From the NCBI GenBank assembly GCA_958421945.1, contig CATZMZ010000004.1, positions 1 to 64,000 of the forward strand: a stretch of 64,000 bases of DNA. Reading direction: 5' to 3'. The DNA is from an uncultured Eubacteriales bacterium. GTDB taxonomy: Bacteria > Bacillota > Clostridia > Christensenellales > Borkfalkiaceae. How positions within the stretch are numbered: position 1 is the first letter of the stretch; each line of letters starts with the position of its first letter. The translations under genes were made by a program, and so were the position numbers. Below the pieces are notes generated by a model that made no database searches, was not told the origin of the DNA, and saw nothing but the letters and a program-made list of their open reading frames with translations. Positions 33,772 to 42,953 of this stretch are shown piece after piece.

Positions 33772-35211
33772 TTATTTATTTGTGTTTTCGCCATTGTTAT
33801 TGCCGACGCTTTCGCATTTTTCGGTCGAGCAAGCGACTCCGTCTGCAGGTACGCCCGCTGTGCTTTCGGCGGCATCAGACCGTGCGGCGTCGGCGGCGGA
33901 ATTTACGGACACGAAAGCCGCTTCGGCGGCAAGTTTTGCGTCTATATCCGCTTGCAAACGCGGCGGAACGGGTTTTTGCGGAATTTCGCCAGCTTTATCG
34001 AGCGCGATTTTGGTAAACAAAGGTCCTATCAGCTCGTAAACAAGCACGGCAAACAAAGCTATGTTGCGAATAATCAAGCCTGTTTCGTTGCCGAGCGACA
34101 TTGCGGTTATCGACATGCCGAGCGCGACACCGGCTTGCGGCAAAAGAGTTATGCCGAGGTATTTCTGAACGGTGGGTTCGCAACGCATAAACCGGGACGA
34201 AATGTTCGCGCCGAGAATTTTCCCGAAAGAGCGAACGAGGATAAACACGACGCCCGCAAGCACGATTACCCAGTCGGAGAATACCTTAAATTCCAGCCCC
34301 GCGCCGCTTATGACGAAAAACGCGACCATAAGCGGACCCGTCCAGCGGTCCACCCTGTCCATAAGCTCCTCGGAGAACTTACAAAGATTGCAAAAGAGCG
34401 TACCCATCATCATGCAAACGATTAACGGCGAAAATCCGATTTCCACCTCGCCGAACCTGAACGATAATTTGGAAAGCGCGACGGCGAGCAGGACGAAGCA
34501 CACGGAAATGCTTAAACGTTTACTGCGGGAATGGAAATATCTTTCCACAAAATGCAGGCACGCGCCCGTTGCCGCGCCGAGCAGCACGGAAGCGCAAATT
34601 TCTATCAGCGGATTTACGAGAATACTGACCAAACCGACGGCGTGACCGCTTTCGAGAGCCTTTGCCGCGCCGAACGAGATAGCAAAAATAACGAGTCCCA
34701 CCAAATCGTCAAGCGCGACGACGGGTAAAAGAATTTTAGTAACCGGACCTTCCGCCTTATACTGCTTGATAACCATAAGCGTTGCGGCGGGTGCTGTTGC
34801 GGCGGCGATTGCTCCGAGAGTCAAAACAGCCGAAACGTTTAGTTTGTCGGGCATTAAAAAATGCAGACATAACAGCGCGATATCTACGAGAACGGTCGCC
34901 ATAATCGCCTGAAAAATCGCTATGACGACTGCTTTTCTGCCTGTTTTTTTAAGGTCGGACAGGCGGAATTCGTTGCCCATCGCGAACGCGATAAACCCAA
35001 GCGAAATATCCGAAACGATAGAAAAGCTTGCCACGTCCGCCGCGGAAACGAAGCCCAAGCCCTTTATCCCCAGCGCGCCGAGGCAGTAAGGTCCTATTAA
35101 AATCCCCGCGATAAGATAAGCCGTAACCGCGGGCAAATTCCAGATTTTCGTTATTCGGGACATTAAAAGCCCCGCAAGCAACGTTATTGATAATGCAAGT
35201 ATCGTTTCCAT
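33772..35211 (-). CDS. CPA2-type cation:proton antiporter (first copy)
   Basis: A 479-residue Na+(K+)/H+ exchanger-like membrane protein with 12-13 TM segments. Visible: TAYLIAGILIGPYCLG near the N terminus, AAATAPAATLMVIKQ, and VALDDLVGL carrying the Asp expected at the ion-binding crossover. There is no RCK/TrkA-N domain; the C-terminal ~70 residues are a soluble Ala/Ser-rich tail. The ATG at 35211 follows GGAGAG; the frame opens 27 codons earlier. The ~95-nt leader can form a small stem-loop (TCTTC/GAAGA) and a GTC-GGG/CTC-GAC hairpin of unknown significance. Confidence 0.88.
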   Translation of the reverse strand: METILALSITLLAGLLMSRITKIWNLPAVTAYLIAGILIGPYCLGALGIKGLGFVSAADVASFSIVSDISLGFIAFAMGNEFRLSDLKKTGRKAVVIAIFQAIMATVLVDIALLCLHFLMPDKLNVSAVLTLGAIAAATAPAATLMVIKQYKAEGPVTKILLPVVALDDLVGLVIFAISFGAAKALESGHAVGLVSILVNPLIEICASVLLGAATGACLHFVERYFHSRSKRLSISVCFVLLAVALSKLSFRFGEVEIGFSPLIVCMMMGTLFCNLCKFSEELMDRVDRWTGPLMVAFFVISGAGLEFKVFSDWVIVLAGVVFILVRSFGKILGANISSRFMRCEPTVQKYLGITLLPQAGVALGMSITAMSLGNETGLIIRNIALFAVLVYELIGPLFTKIALDKAGEIPQKPVPPRLQADIDAKLAAEAAFVSVNSAADAARSDAAESTAGVPADGVACSTEKCESVGNNNGENTNK

Positions 35212-35313
35212 AAACTCTCCGAACGGTAGGCCCAATGCCCGACTAAATGAAGTACGGTCTGAGCTTTCAATCCCTGACAAAATAAAAAACACGCCTTAAT
35301 CTTCTAAGTGAAG

Positions 35314-35342
35314 ATTTTAGCACAGCGCGCAAATAAAGTCAA
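35314..35342 (-). promoter_or_regulatory. Promoter of the first antiporter
   Basis: Minus-strand TTGACT (35337-35342), 17-bp spacer, TAAAAT (35314-35319), directly behind the upstream terminator. Confidence 0.75.
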
Positions 35343-35370
35343 ACGAAAAACGGACGGTTAAACCGTCCGT
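35343..35370 (-). terminator. Terminator behind the Wzz-type genes
   Basis: Stem ACGGACGGTT/AACCGTCCG followed on the minus strand by TTTTTCGTTT. The plus side also has a run of eight T, so it may act in both directions. A second very GC-rich hairpin (GCGCGCGGCG/CGCCGCGCGC) lies at 35388-35412. Confidence 0.7.
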
Positions 35371-35431
35371 GAATTTTTTTTGTTTACGCGCGCGGCGGCA
35401 CGCGCCGCGCGCTATAAAAAACGCTATCGGA

Positions 35432-36142
35432 TTAAGATTTGAAATCTTCGATATATGACAGCATTCCCACCCCCGTGATTTCTTCCAACTCTTTTTTAGA
35501 ACGAATCGACTGATCGAACGACTTAATTATAACCGAAGCGACGAACGAGAGCAAAAGCCCCGCGCCGAAGCCGATTAAAACGAATTTCCAAAACGAATCA
35601 GACGTTGAAATTTCGGGTTTATTCTGCAAGGGAGAAAGGGTTAAGTTTTTCACGGCGTATTGTTCGGGCAGAATCTCGCTTGCGGCAAAAATCACCGCGC
35701 CCAGCTTTTCCTTTGCCGCCTTTTCTGACAAATCGGAATAGGAAACGGTTATGATAAGGCTGTCCTCTTTAACGCCGACTTTGATTGCTCCCGCAGAAAT
35801 CGCTTTTGGGGAAGCATCCGCGTTGACTTCCTTATATTTATCGTTAGCCTTTGCAACACAAGGACTCTCTTTTATTTTATCAGAGACAGATGTTAAAAAA
35901 ACTTTTTTAATAGCTGATGCGTTTACACCATTCTGTTTTTCGTCATCCACCGTTAAAATTACCATAATTGACTCTTTAGCGGTGTAAACGGTTTTGTTTT
36001 TAACCGCGGCAATGCAACAGCCTATTGCCGTGCCGATAACCGTTACGATAACGATAAAAAGAATAAACCTCTGAAAGCCACACCAAAAGGAGGTAGACGT
36101 TTTTTCGCCGAGCGTTTCGTTGTTGACGGAATAATTACTCAT
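35432..36142 (-). CDS. Wzz/YveK-type polysaccharide chain-length protein (second)
   Basis: A 236-residue co-polymerase-like membrane protein: TM1 at about 26-48, an extracytoplasmic alpha/beta domain, TM2 at about 183-205, and a cytoplasmic tail ending in ELEEITGVGMLSYIEDF, typical of Wzz/CpsC. It lacks a fused tyrosine kinase and the kinase is not in this window. Overlaps the upstream Wzz-type gene by 4 bp (ATGA). Confidence 0.8.
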   Translation of the reverse strand: MSNYSVNNETLGEKTSTSFWCGFQRFILFIVIVTVIGTAIGCCIAAVKNKTVYTAKESIMVILTVDDEKQNGVNASAIKKVFLTSVSDKIKESPCVAKANDKYKEVNADASPKAISAGAIKVGVKEDSLIITVSYSDLSEKAAKEKLGAVIFAASEILPEQYAVKNLTLSPLQNKPEISTSDSFWKFVLIGFGAGLLLSFVASVIIKSFDQSIRSKKELEEITGVGMLSYIEDFKS

Positions 36143-37011
36143 AAATTTTGCGCCTCCTGGTCTTCTATACTCGATAAGAGATTAACGCCGGAAATCTTGT
36201 TAAGCTCTTCGGGACTTGTAACCGTCGTGTCGGTGACGTACAAAAGATAAATGATAATGAAGGAAAGAACGAGACCCATAATCCCCGAAATAAGCAGAAT
36301 TTTCGTGGTAGAAACGTCCTTTGTCACGCTTATCGCGCTTAACCCGCTGTCGTCGGGCAAAGCCTCTTTTAACGTCGTAACGACGTCCGTACCGAATGCG
36401 TTTTCCGCTTCCGTCCTTATGGCGAGCGCGTAAATCCGCGTGAGAAGACAGGCTTTGTCTTTGCCTTTGTTTTTAACGGAAATTTCTATATCCGTAGAGT
36501 TATCCCTATTAAGGCGTTTAACCGTAACCGTGTCCTCGTTGATAAGGCGTTCCGCATCGTCGGCAAGCTCCTCGAAAGACGGCTTTTCGGTAAGCACGTA
36601 ATTAACGAATTTATCGATATTGCGTTCTCTGTTTCCGTCCGCGCCGACGAAATATTTTTCGAGATACGCGCGGTAATAAAGGTTAGCCCTGTCCAACACC
36701 TTACCCGTTTTGCAAAAATCGAGAACGGTATCGAAATAGGTAAATGCGAAATTGGTAGCATTATAATTATCTTCCTTTTTTCCCACGACGTTCCCATCTT
36801 TGTCCTTTACGTCCACGTAATAGGTAACCTTATAAGTAAGTCTTTCTTTGGCGATATAGTTAGGCTTGCGGAGCTTGGCAAAAGCGAAGCCTATAACGCA
36901 CGCCGCCAACGTAACCGCGAGAATAAGCAGTATATATTTTTTAATAAGAAAGAAAATATTGACGAGAGAAATGCCTTCGTTTTCCTTTTCGTAAGCCGTG
37001 TTGTCTTCCAT
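36139..37011 (-). CDS. Wzz/YveK-type polysaccharide chain-length protein (first)
   Basis: A 290-residue protein with the same plan as its downstream neighbour: TM1 (about 21-46), a larger extracytoplasmic domain, TM2 (about 237-262), and a tail with EELNKISGVNLLSSIED. Two tandem Wzz-like proteins could form a hetero-oligomer that controls export or length of a surface polysaccharide, in line with the nearby ABC exporter and CapD-type dehydratase. Confidence 0.8.
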   Translation of the reverse strand: MEDNTAYEKENEGISLVNIFFLIKKYILLILAVTLAACVIGFAFAKLRKPNYIAKERLTYKVTYYVDVKDKDGNVVGKKEDNYNATNFAFTYFDTVLDFCKTGKVLDRANLYYRAYLEKYFVGADGNRERNIDKFVNYVLTEKPSFEELADDAERLINEDTVTVKRLNRDNSTDIEISVKNKGKDKACLLTRIYALAIRTEAENAFGTDVVTTLKEALPDDSGLSAISVTKDVSTTKILLISGIMGLVLSFIIIYLLYVTDTTVTSPEELNKISGVNLLSSIEDQEAQNL

Positions 37012-37128
37012 AGCGACTTAAATTCCTCCGTAAAGCGCGAAAACCGCGCATTGTGTACGCCGCAAACGAGCGCACGCGCCAACCGCGGCTTTAACCCGTT
37101 CGCTTAACCCTGCCGAGAGAGTAAACTT

Positions 37129-37157
37129 ATTATATATAATACCATTAAAACAATCAA
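37129..37157 (-). promoter_or_regulatory. Promoter of the Wzz pair
   Basis: Minus-strand TTGATT (37152-37157), 17-bp spacer, TATAAT (37129-37134), so the pair can be transcribed apart from the ABC exporter. Confidence 0.7.
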
Positions 37158-37187
37158 AAAGCAATGCTTTAACGCCTTTTTTAATTT

Positions 37188-38879
37188 TTAGCCGATATTT
37201 TTTATAATCGACGTAACGATTTTACCTTTTTTAACGGTTATTTCCTTGTCGCAAATGCCGAAAGCCGCTTTTTTGTGCGAAATAAGAATAAGCGTAATAT
37301 CGCGCAAACCTTTAAGGTTGTTAAGCACCGCCTCTTCCGTTTTTTCGTCGAGCGCGGACGTCGCCTCGTCTAAAATAAGAACGTGCGCACCCGTAAGCAG
37401 CGCGCGCGCGATGGCTATCCGCTGAATCTGACCTTCAGAAAGACCTATTCCGTTTTCGCCGACCTCCGTTTCAAGCCCGTCGGGAAGCGAATTAACGAAA
37501 TCCTCCGAACAGCTTGCTTTAAGCGCGGCGGCAATCTCCGTTTCGCTCGCGTCGGAATTAACGAAAGTTACGTTATCGCGGAGCGTGCCGGAAAACAGCA
37601 TATTCCCCTGCGGAACGTAAGAAAAAAGCGACCGTGCCGAAGCGTCCGCGGGGATTTTTCCGCTTTCGCCGAGGTCGATATACAGTTCGCCGGAGTTCGG
37701 CGCGTAAACGCCGAGCAGCATTTTAACGAGCGTGCTTTTCCCTATGCCCGAAACGCCTGTTATTACGACGAATTCGCCTTTATTTATCTCGAAATCCGCG
37801 TTGGCAAACACGGGCGTTCTCCCGTACGAAAAAGATATATTCTCGCCACGGATTGCACGCGTTTTTTCGTATATCCCGACGGGATTTTCAAGCCGTGCGC
37901 CGCTTTCGTTTTCAAGCGACTCTATTTCCATAAGCCTTTCCGCGGAAGCAATCATAGCGTAAAATTTAGGAAACACCGACGACAGCGACGCGAACGGCAC
38001 CTGAACGTTATTCACAAGCTGCAATATCGCTGAAAGCGCGCCGTAGCTGAGCTCGCTGCCGTAAATGCGAGCCGCGCCGTAAATAAGCGCGAAAAGATAC
38101 CCCGCGCTGAATATAAAGTTATAAACGGCGTGTCCCGTAACCGAATAATTCTTTCTGCGCATTTTAATGCGGAAATTTTCTTTCTGAAGCTCGTCCGACT
38201 TCGCGCAGATTTTATCGTTCACCGAAAAAACCTTTACCGCGAGAACGTTCTCTATGCTTTCCTGCATAAACGAACGCACTTTGCCGTCGGTTTCCTGCGC
38301 GGTTTTGTGCAAACTTTTAAGCTTTCCGCGAAGAAGCGCGACCGTCGCGAAAACCAGCGCGCCGCATACGACGAACGCCGCCGCAAAAACCGCGTCTATG
38401 GTAACGAGCGCGATTACCGCGCAAACGAGCCTTACCACCGCCGCCACTACCGACGGAACTATGCCCGTAACGCCGTCCGCCACGATGGCAACGTCGCTTG
38501 AAAGCCTGTTTAACAGCTCCCCGCTGTGATAGGTATTGATTTTGTCGTACTTTTTATTGAGAATTTCGGAAAAAATATGCGATTTGTACGCAATTTCGAG
38601 TTTTCCGCGAATATGCTCCGCTAAACCGTTGATAACGATACGGAAAACGAACTGCAACAACACTATCGCGACGATAGCCGCCGCACCGTAAATAAGCTCT
38701 TGTTTTTTGCCGTCCGTCGCCCCGTTTATTATCGCTTTGACCGCGAACGCGAACGCCACGGATAACACAGAAAAAAAGGCGTTGGAAAAAATCAACAGCG
38801 CGAGATTGAATCGCTGTCCGCGTGATTTTGCCGCAAGCCATTTCAGCGGCGCGGAATTATTTTTCTTCATACGCTTCAT
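37188..38879 (-). CDS. ABC exporter, fused permease-ATPase
   Basis: A 563-residue half-transporter expected to work as a dimer. Six TM segments (residues about 25-300), then the ATPase domain with Walker A GVSGIGKST, signature LSEGQIQRIAIARAL, Walker B HVLILDEATSALD and H-loop His (LISHKK). The context between polysaccharide genes suggests a lipid, glycan or peptide substrate, which is not determinable from sequence. GGGGAAG precedes the ATG. Confidence 0.88.
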   Translation of the reverse strand: MKRMKKNNSAPLKWLAAKSRGQRFNLALLIFSNAFFSVLSVAFAFAVKAIINGATDGKKQELIYGAAAIVAIVLLQFVFRIVINGLAEHIRGKLEIAYKSHIFSEILNKKYDKINTYHSGELLNRLSSDVAIVADGVTGIVPSVVAAVVRLVCAVIALVTIDAVFAAAFVVCGALVFATVALLRGKLKSLHKTAQETDGKVRSFMQESIENVLAVKVFSVNDKICAKSDELQKENFRIKMRRKNYSVTGHAVYNFIFSAGYLFALIYGAARIYGSELSYGALSAILQLVNNVQVPFASLSSVFPKFYAMIASAERLMEIESLENESGARLENPVGIYEKTRAIRGENISFSYGRTPVFANADFEINKGEFVVITGVSGIGKSTLVKMLLGVYAPNSGELYIDLGESGKIPADASARSLFSYVPQGNMLFSGTLRDNVTFVNSDASETEIAAALKASCSEDFVNSLPDGLETEVGENGIGLSEGQIQRIAIARALLTGAHVLILDEATSALDEKTEEAVLNNLKGLRDITLILISHKKAAFGICDKEITVKKGKIVTSIIKNIG

Positions 38880-38915
38880 TTTTTTCTTCCCCGAATGTTT
38901 TTCTTTCAGCTTTAG

Positions 38916-40757
38916 TCAGTCTTGTTTTACGTACGTGGGGACAAGCCTGCTTAACGCGACCTTAATCTCGTCCGTTTCGGTATAAGCTTCGTCCACGAGG
39001 TTTTTAATATCCGCAAAAAGCGCGTCCTCGTCGAATTGCAGCGGTTTGCCGATAGAAATCATATCGTTGGCGGTTTTTTGCAGCCCCTCCTCCGCCATCA
39101 GCCTTTCTTCGTAAAGCTTTTCTCCCGGGCGCAAGCCGATTTCTTTAACGTCTATATCGGTAAACGGCTCATAACCCGAAAGCTTAATCATATTCAACGC
39201 AAGGTCGTAAATTTTAACGGGTTCGCCCATATCGAGAACGAAAATTTCGCCGCCGTCGGCGTACGCGCCCGCTTGCAGAACGAGACTTACCGCTTCGGAA
39301 ATAGTCATAAAATAACGCACTATTCTTTTATCGGTAATCGTAACGGGTCCGCCCTCCGCAATTTGCTTTTTAAACAGCGGAACGACAGAGCCGTTAGAGC
39401 CTAACACGTTGCCGAACCTTACCGCGACGTAATCGGTTTCGTACTTTTTATCCATCGCCTGAACAATCATTTCGCACACGCGCTTAGTCGCGCCCATGAC
39501 GTTGGTGGGATTAACCGCCTTGTCCGTACTGATTAAAATAAAGCGTTCCGCGCCGAACCTTCCTGCTGCGTCCGCAACCTTGAACGTGCCGCCGATATTG
39601 TTTTTAACCGCTTCGTTGGGGCTGAATTCCATAAGCGGAACGTGTTTGTGCGCCGCCGCGTGGAACACTATTTGCGGGCGGTATTTTTCGAATATCGTAT
39701 CTATTCGCTTTTCGTCCCTTACCGAAGCGATAAGCGCGACAAGGTTAAGCTTCGGATACTTTCGCACAAGCTCCTGCTGAATGTCGTAAGCGTTATTCTC
39801 GTAAATATCGACGATTATCAGCTGCGCGGGGTTATGCGCGGCAATCTGACGGCAAAGTTCGCTGCCGATTGAACCGCCCCCGCCCGTAACCATTACCGTT
39901 TTATTTTCTATATAACCCATAATTTCGTCGAGATTAACCTTTACGGAATCCCTGCCGAGCAGGTCGGTAATTTCCACGTCCTTCATGTCCGAAACGGAAA
40001 CGTTACCTTTAACGAGCTGATAAACGCCCGGCAAAAACTTGGTTTTACAGCCTGTTTGCTGGCAAATCGACAGTATGCGTTTAAGCGCGTGCTTGCTTGC
40101 CGAAGGCATCGCCACGACGATTTGTTCTATTTTATATTCCTTCGCGCAGGCGACTATGTCTTCCGTGCCTCCCACGATTTTTACGCCGTTAATCATAAGT
40201 CCGCGCTTGGATTCGTCGTCATCAATCGCACAGACGGGATACATGCTGATTTTGTCTGAGGTTTTAATATCCTTAATGATTATCGAACCCGCGTCCCCCG
40301 CGCCCACGACCATTACCCTTACGCCGTGCTTTTTGTCGGCGTTACGCTTTGACGCGGTCTCTAAATACACAAGCACTCTGCACGCGAAACGCCCGCCGCC
40401 AAACGCGAGTATATATAAAAGCGACGCGATTATAAACCACTCTAACGTAAGGCTTTCGGATAACACGGCGACTATACCGAAATACACGGCTTCTATCCCG
40501 CCTGCAAGTATCACCTTAACCACGTCCGTAACGTCAAGATACCTTAAAAGCTTGGTGTACAGTCCGAACAAAGCGTTGATAATTATCGCCAGCACGAAAG
40601 CACCTATAAAGAAAAAAAGCGTTTCGCCCATCGCGACGTTAAACTCGCACCTCGAAAGGGCGATTGCAAGAATCCACGCCGCCGCGACGGTCAGCACGTC
40701 GATAGCACAGTAAATTACGATTTTGATAATCTTGTTGAATCCGATTTTCGTTCTCAT
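38916..40757 (-). CDS. CapD/PglF-type membrane UDP-sugar 4,6-dehydratase
   Basis: A 613-residue protein: four N-terminal TM segments (to about 125), a first Rossmann domain (VMVVGAGDAGSIIIKD) and a second SDR domain (VMVTGGGGSIGSELCRQI, HAAAHKHVPLMEFSP, ISTDKAVNPTNVMGATKR). The usual Tyr of the YxxxK motif is replaced by Met (MGATK), as normal in this family. It likely makes a 4-keto-6-deoxy sugar for surface glycans. The ATG at 40757 is favoured over one two codons upstream because AAGGA is then correctly spaced. Confidence 0.88.
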   Translation of the reverse strand: MRTKIGFNKIIKIVIYCAIDVLTVAAAWILAIALSRCEFNVAMGETLFFFIGAFVLAIIINALFGLYTKLLRYLDVTDVVKVILAGGIEAVYFGIVAVLSESLTLEWFIIASLLYILAFGGGRFACRVLVYLETASKRNADKKHGVRVMVVGAGDAGSIIIKDIKTSDKISMYPVCAIDDDESKRGLMINGVKIVGGTEDIVACAKEYKIEQIVVAMPSASKHALKRILSICQQTGCKTKFLPGVYQLVKGNVSVSDMKDVEITDLLGRDSVKVNLDEIMGYIENKTVMVTGGGGSIGSELCRQIAAHNPAQLIIVDIYENNAYDIQQELVRKYPKLNLVALIASVRDEKRIDTIFEKYRPQIVFHAAAHKHVPLMEFSPNEAVKNNIGGTFKVADAAGRFGAERFILISTDKAVNPTNVMGATKRVCEMIVQAMDKKYETDYVAVRFGNVLGSNGSVVPLFKKQIAEGGPVTITDKRIVRYFMTISEAVSLVLQAGAYADGGEIFVLDMGEPVKIYDLALNMIKLSGYEPFTDIDVKEIGLRPGEKLYEERLMAEEGLQKTANDMISIGKPLQFDEDALFADIKNLVDEAYTETDEIKVALSRLVPTYVKQD

Positions 40758-40846
40758 AAGCATTTCCTTGTTAAAGTATATATAAGAATATTCATAAAAT
40801 CCCCCGCGTGTTTAATTCCCCGTGTTTTGAGTACTCCCTTATCTCG

Positions 40847-42661
40847 TCACATAACACCGAGCGCGACGGCGGCTTTTTCTAACCCTTCCTCCGTAAGTCC
40901 GTTTGCCTCTCTTTGCGCCTCGAACGAGCCGTGTTTAACGAATTCGTCTTTAACGCCCAAAGAAATAAGTTTTAATTTCCCCTCGCACTTTTCGGACAGC
41001 GCGCGACGAACCGAATCGCCGAAACCGCCTATCAGACTATTCTCTTCGAGAGTGATTACGGGCAAACTTTTAATTTCATCGAGCATCGCCGCGTCGAGCG
41101 GTTTAACGCTGCGCGCGGAAATAACCCCGACAGACGGGTGCTTTTCCGCAAATTTAATAGCCAGCGCAAGCATATCGGGTCCTACCGCAAGAATATTCAG
41201 CGCGTCGCCCTCCTTTATCCTTTCCCAAAGGGAATCGGTAAACGGTGCGACTTTGCGTTCGGGAAGAACGCAATCCTTAGGATAACGAATCGCCACGGGT
41301 GCGTTAAGCGAAAACGCGTAATCGAGCGCGGCGTTAAGGTCGTTTGCGCAGCTCGGCGCGAGAATCGTCAGCGCGGGCAGGTGCGATAAATACGAAATGT
41401 CGAAAACGCCCTGATGGGTTTTTCCGTCCGCTCCGACAAGCCCCGCCCTGTCAATGCAGAAAACGACCGGCAAGTTTTGCAGGCAGACGTCGTGCAGAAT
41501 TTCGTCGTAAGCGCGCTGTAAAAACGTAGAGTAAACCGCGACGACGGGTTTAAGTCCGCCCGCCGCCATACCCGCAGCAAACGTTACGGCGAATTCCTCG
41601 GCAATGCCCACGTCGTAAAAATTATCGGGATGCGCCTTTTCGACGGCGGAAAGCCCCGTGCCGTCCTTCATACCTGCGGTAAGCGCGAACACCTGCGGAT
41701 TTTTTTCTATAACCGAATTAAGCTTTTCGCCGAGCGCGGCGGAAAAACTGCCTCCGCCGCATGAAAGACTTTTCCCCACGCCGTGGTACAAATCCGAACG
41801 TTCCTCCGCACGTTTAACCCCCTTGCCTTTAACCGTTTTTACGTGCAAAAACACGGCTTTTTCGTCCGAAACGAGCCTTACTCTGTTAAGAATATCGGTA
41901 AGCCCCTTTAAGTCGTTGCCGTCAACCACGCCCACGTATTTAAAGCCGAACTGCTCCATAATGTTTACGTAGTTGAAAATCCGCTTGATAAAGTTGCGTA
42001 TTTTTCTGAAAAAACGAGTAATAAACGATTCGCCGAAAATCTTTTTAAATGCACGCTTGCTTTTAACGTACCCTCTTTTCGTCGAACGCTTGGAAATAAA
42101 CGTGTAAATGCCGTTTACGTTTTTATTTATCGACATACCGTTATCGTTTAAGATAAGGACGTACTTTTTAGGTTTTTTTTCGGAAGCGGTCAACGCTTCG
42201 AGATTAAGTCCGTTCACGAACGCGCCGTCACCGACCACGTTAATCACGTATTCGTCCCCGCCCGACGCGTCGCGCGCTTCGCACAGTCCTAACGCCGCCG
42301 CTATCGAAGTGCCTGCGTGTCCCGTGCCGAAACAATCATATTCGCTCTCCGTTCTGTCGGGAAAACCCGAAAGCCCGCCGTCCGTTCTGATTGACGAAAA
42401 CCCGTCCGCGCGTCCCGATAAAAGCTTATGCGCGTAACACTGATGCCCCACGTCGAACACGATTTTATCTTTCGGAAAATCAAAAACGGAATAAAGCGCA
42501 AGCGTAACCTCGACGATGCCGAGATTAGCGGATAAATGCCCGCCGTTTTCACTGCACGCCTTAAATATTATATCTCTTATTTCCTCGGCGAGCGCCGATT
42601 TTTCGTTAAAGGATAGTTTCTTTATATCCGAAGGGTCTTTTAATCCGTTCAACACGCCCAT
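40847..42661 (-). CDS. dxs: 1-deoxy-D-xylulose-5-phosphate synthase
   Basis: First enzyme of the MEP isoprenoid pathway (pyruvate + glyceraldehyde 3-phosphate, thiamin diphosphate). 604 residues: VFDVGHQCYAHKLLSGR, ThDP motif GDGAFVNGLNLEALT...LNDNGMSI, and transketolase pyrimidine and C-terminal domains (VGIAEEFAVTFAAGMA, DRAGLVGADGKTHQG). The leader is very short and lacks a Shine-Dalgarno before the ATG. Confidence 0.96.
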   Translation of the reverse strand: MGVLNGLKDPSDIKKLSFNEKSALAEEIRDIIFKACSENGGHLSANLGIVEVTLALYSVFDFPKDKIVFDVGHQCYAHKLLSGRADGFSSIRTDGGLSGFPDRTESEYDCFGTGHAGTSIAAALGLCEARDASGGDEYVINVVGDGAFVNGLNLEALTASEKKPKKYVLILNDNGMSINKNVNGIYTFISKRSTKRGYVKSKRAFKKIFGESFITRFFRKIRNFIKRIFNYVNIMEQFGFKYVGVVDGNDLKGLTDILNRVRLVSDEKAVFLHVKTVKGKGVKRAEERSDLYHGVGKSLSCGGGSFSAALGEKLNSVIEKNPQVFALTAGMKDGTGLSAVEKAHPDNFYDVGIAEEFAVTFAAGMAAGGLKPVVAVYSTFLQRAYDEILHDVCLQNLPVVFCIDRAGLVGADGKTHQGVFDISYLSHLPALTILAPSCANDLNAALDYAFSLNAPVAIRYPKDCVLPERKVAPFTDSLWERIKEGDALNILAVGPDMLALAIKFAEKHPSVGVISARSVKPLDAAMLDEIKSLPVITLEENSLIGGFGDSVRRALSEKCEGKLKLISLGVKDEFVKHGSFEAQREANGLTEEGLEKAAVALGVM

Positions 42662-42681
42662 ACTAATACCGATTTTTTATT

Positions 42682-42710
42682 ATTGTACTACATAATTACG
42701 TTTTTGTCAA
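42682..42710 (-). promoter_or_regulatory. Promoter of dxs
   Basis: Minus-strand TTGACA (42705-42710), 17-bp spacer, TACAAT (42682-42687). Only 20 nt separate the -10 box from the ATG, leaving a ~13-nt leader without an SD. Confidence 0.8.
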
Positions 42711-42862
42711 GGTTTGACTCAAATATTGAATAAATAGTAGCCTGCCGCGCAAAAACGTCTATAATATCCCCGTAAAAACGCCGCAAAAACCGATATTTCG
42801 CCCGTCAACCGTCAAAACCGCTTTATTTTGCCTTAAATCGCATAATTCCCCTTCGTTCGCGC

Positions 42863-42892
42863 TTGACAAATCCCTTCGCCGCGGTGTACAAT
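42863..42892 (+). promoter_or_regulatory. Promoter of the M29 aminopeptidase
   Basis: TTGACA (42863-42868), 18-bp spacer, TACAAT (42887-42892). Confidence 0.75.
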
Positions 42893-42953
42893 TTTTATTG
42901 ACGATTCTAAACGTTATATAACCTTATATATTGTTTTAAAGGAGCTTGCAATT

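Noticed and set aside
35212..35306. Known Na+ or Li+ riboswitch in the antiporter leader
   Set aside because: Only two short stems can be drawn, and the leader does not resemble the conserved cores of those classes that I know.
40039..40713. Plus-strand ORF of 224 residues opposite the CapD-type gene
   Set aside because: Antisense shadow, Ser/Thr/Ile-rich as expected from complementing a real coding frame.
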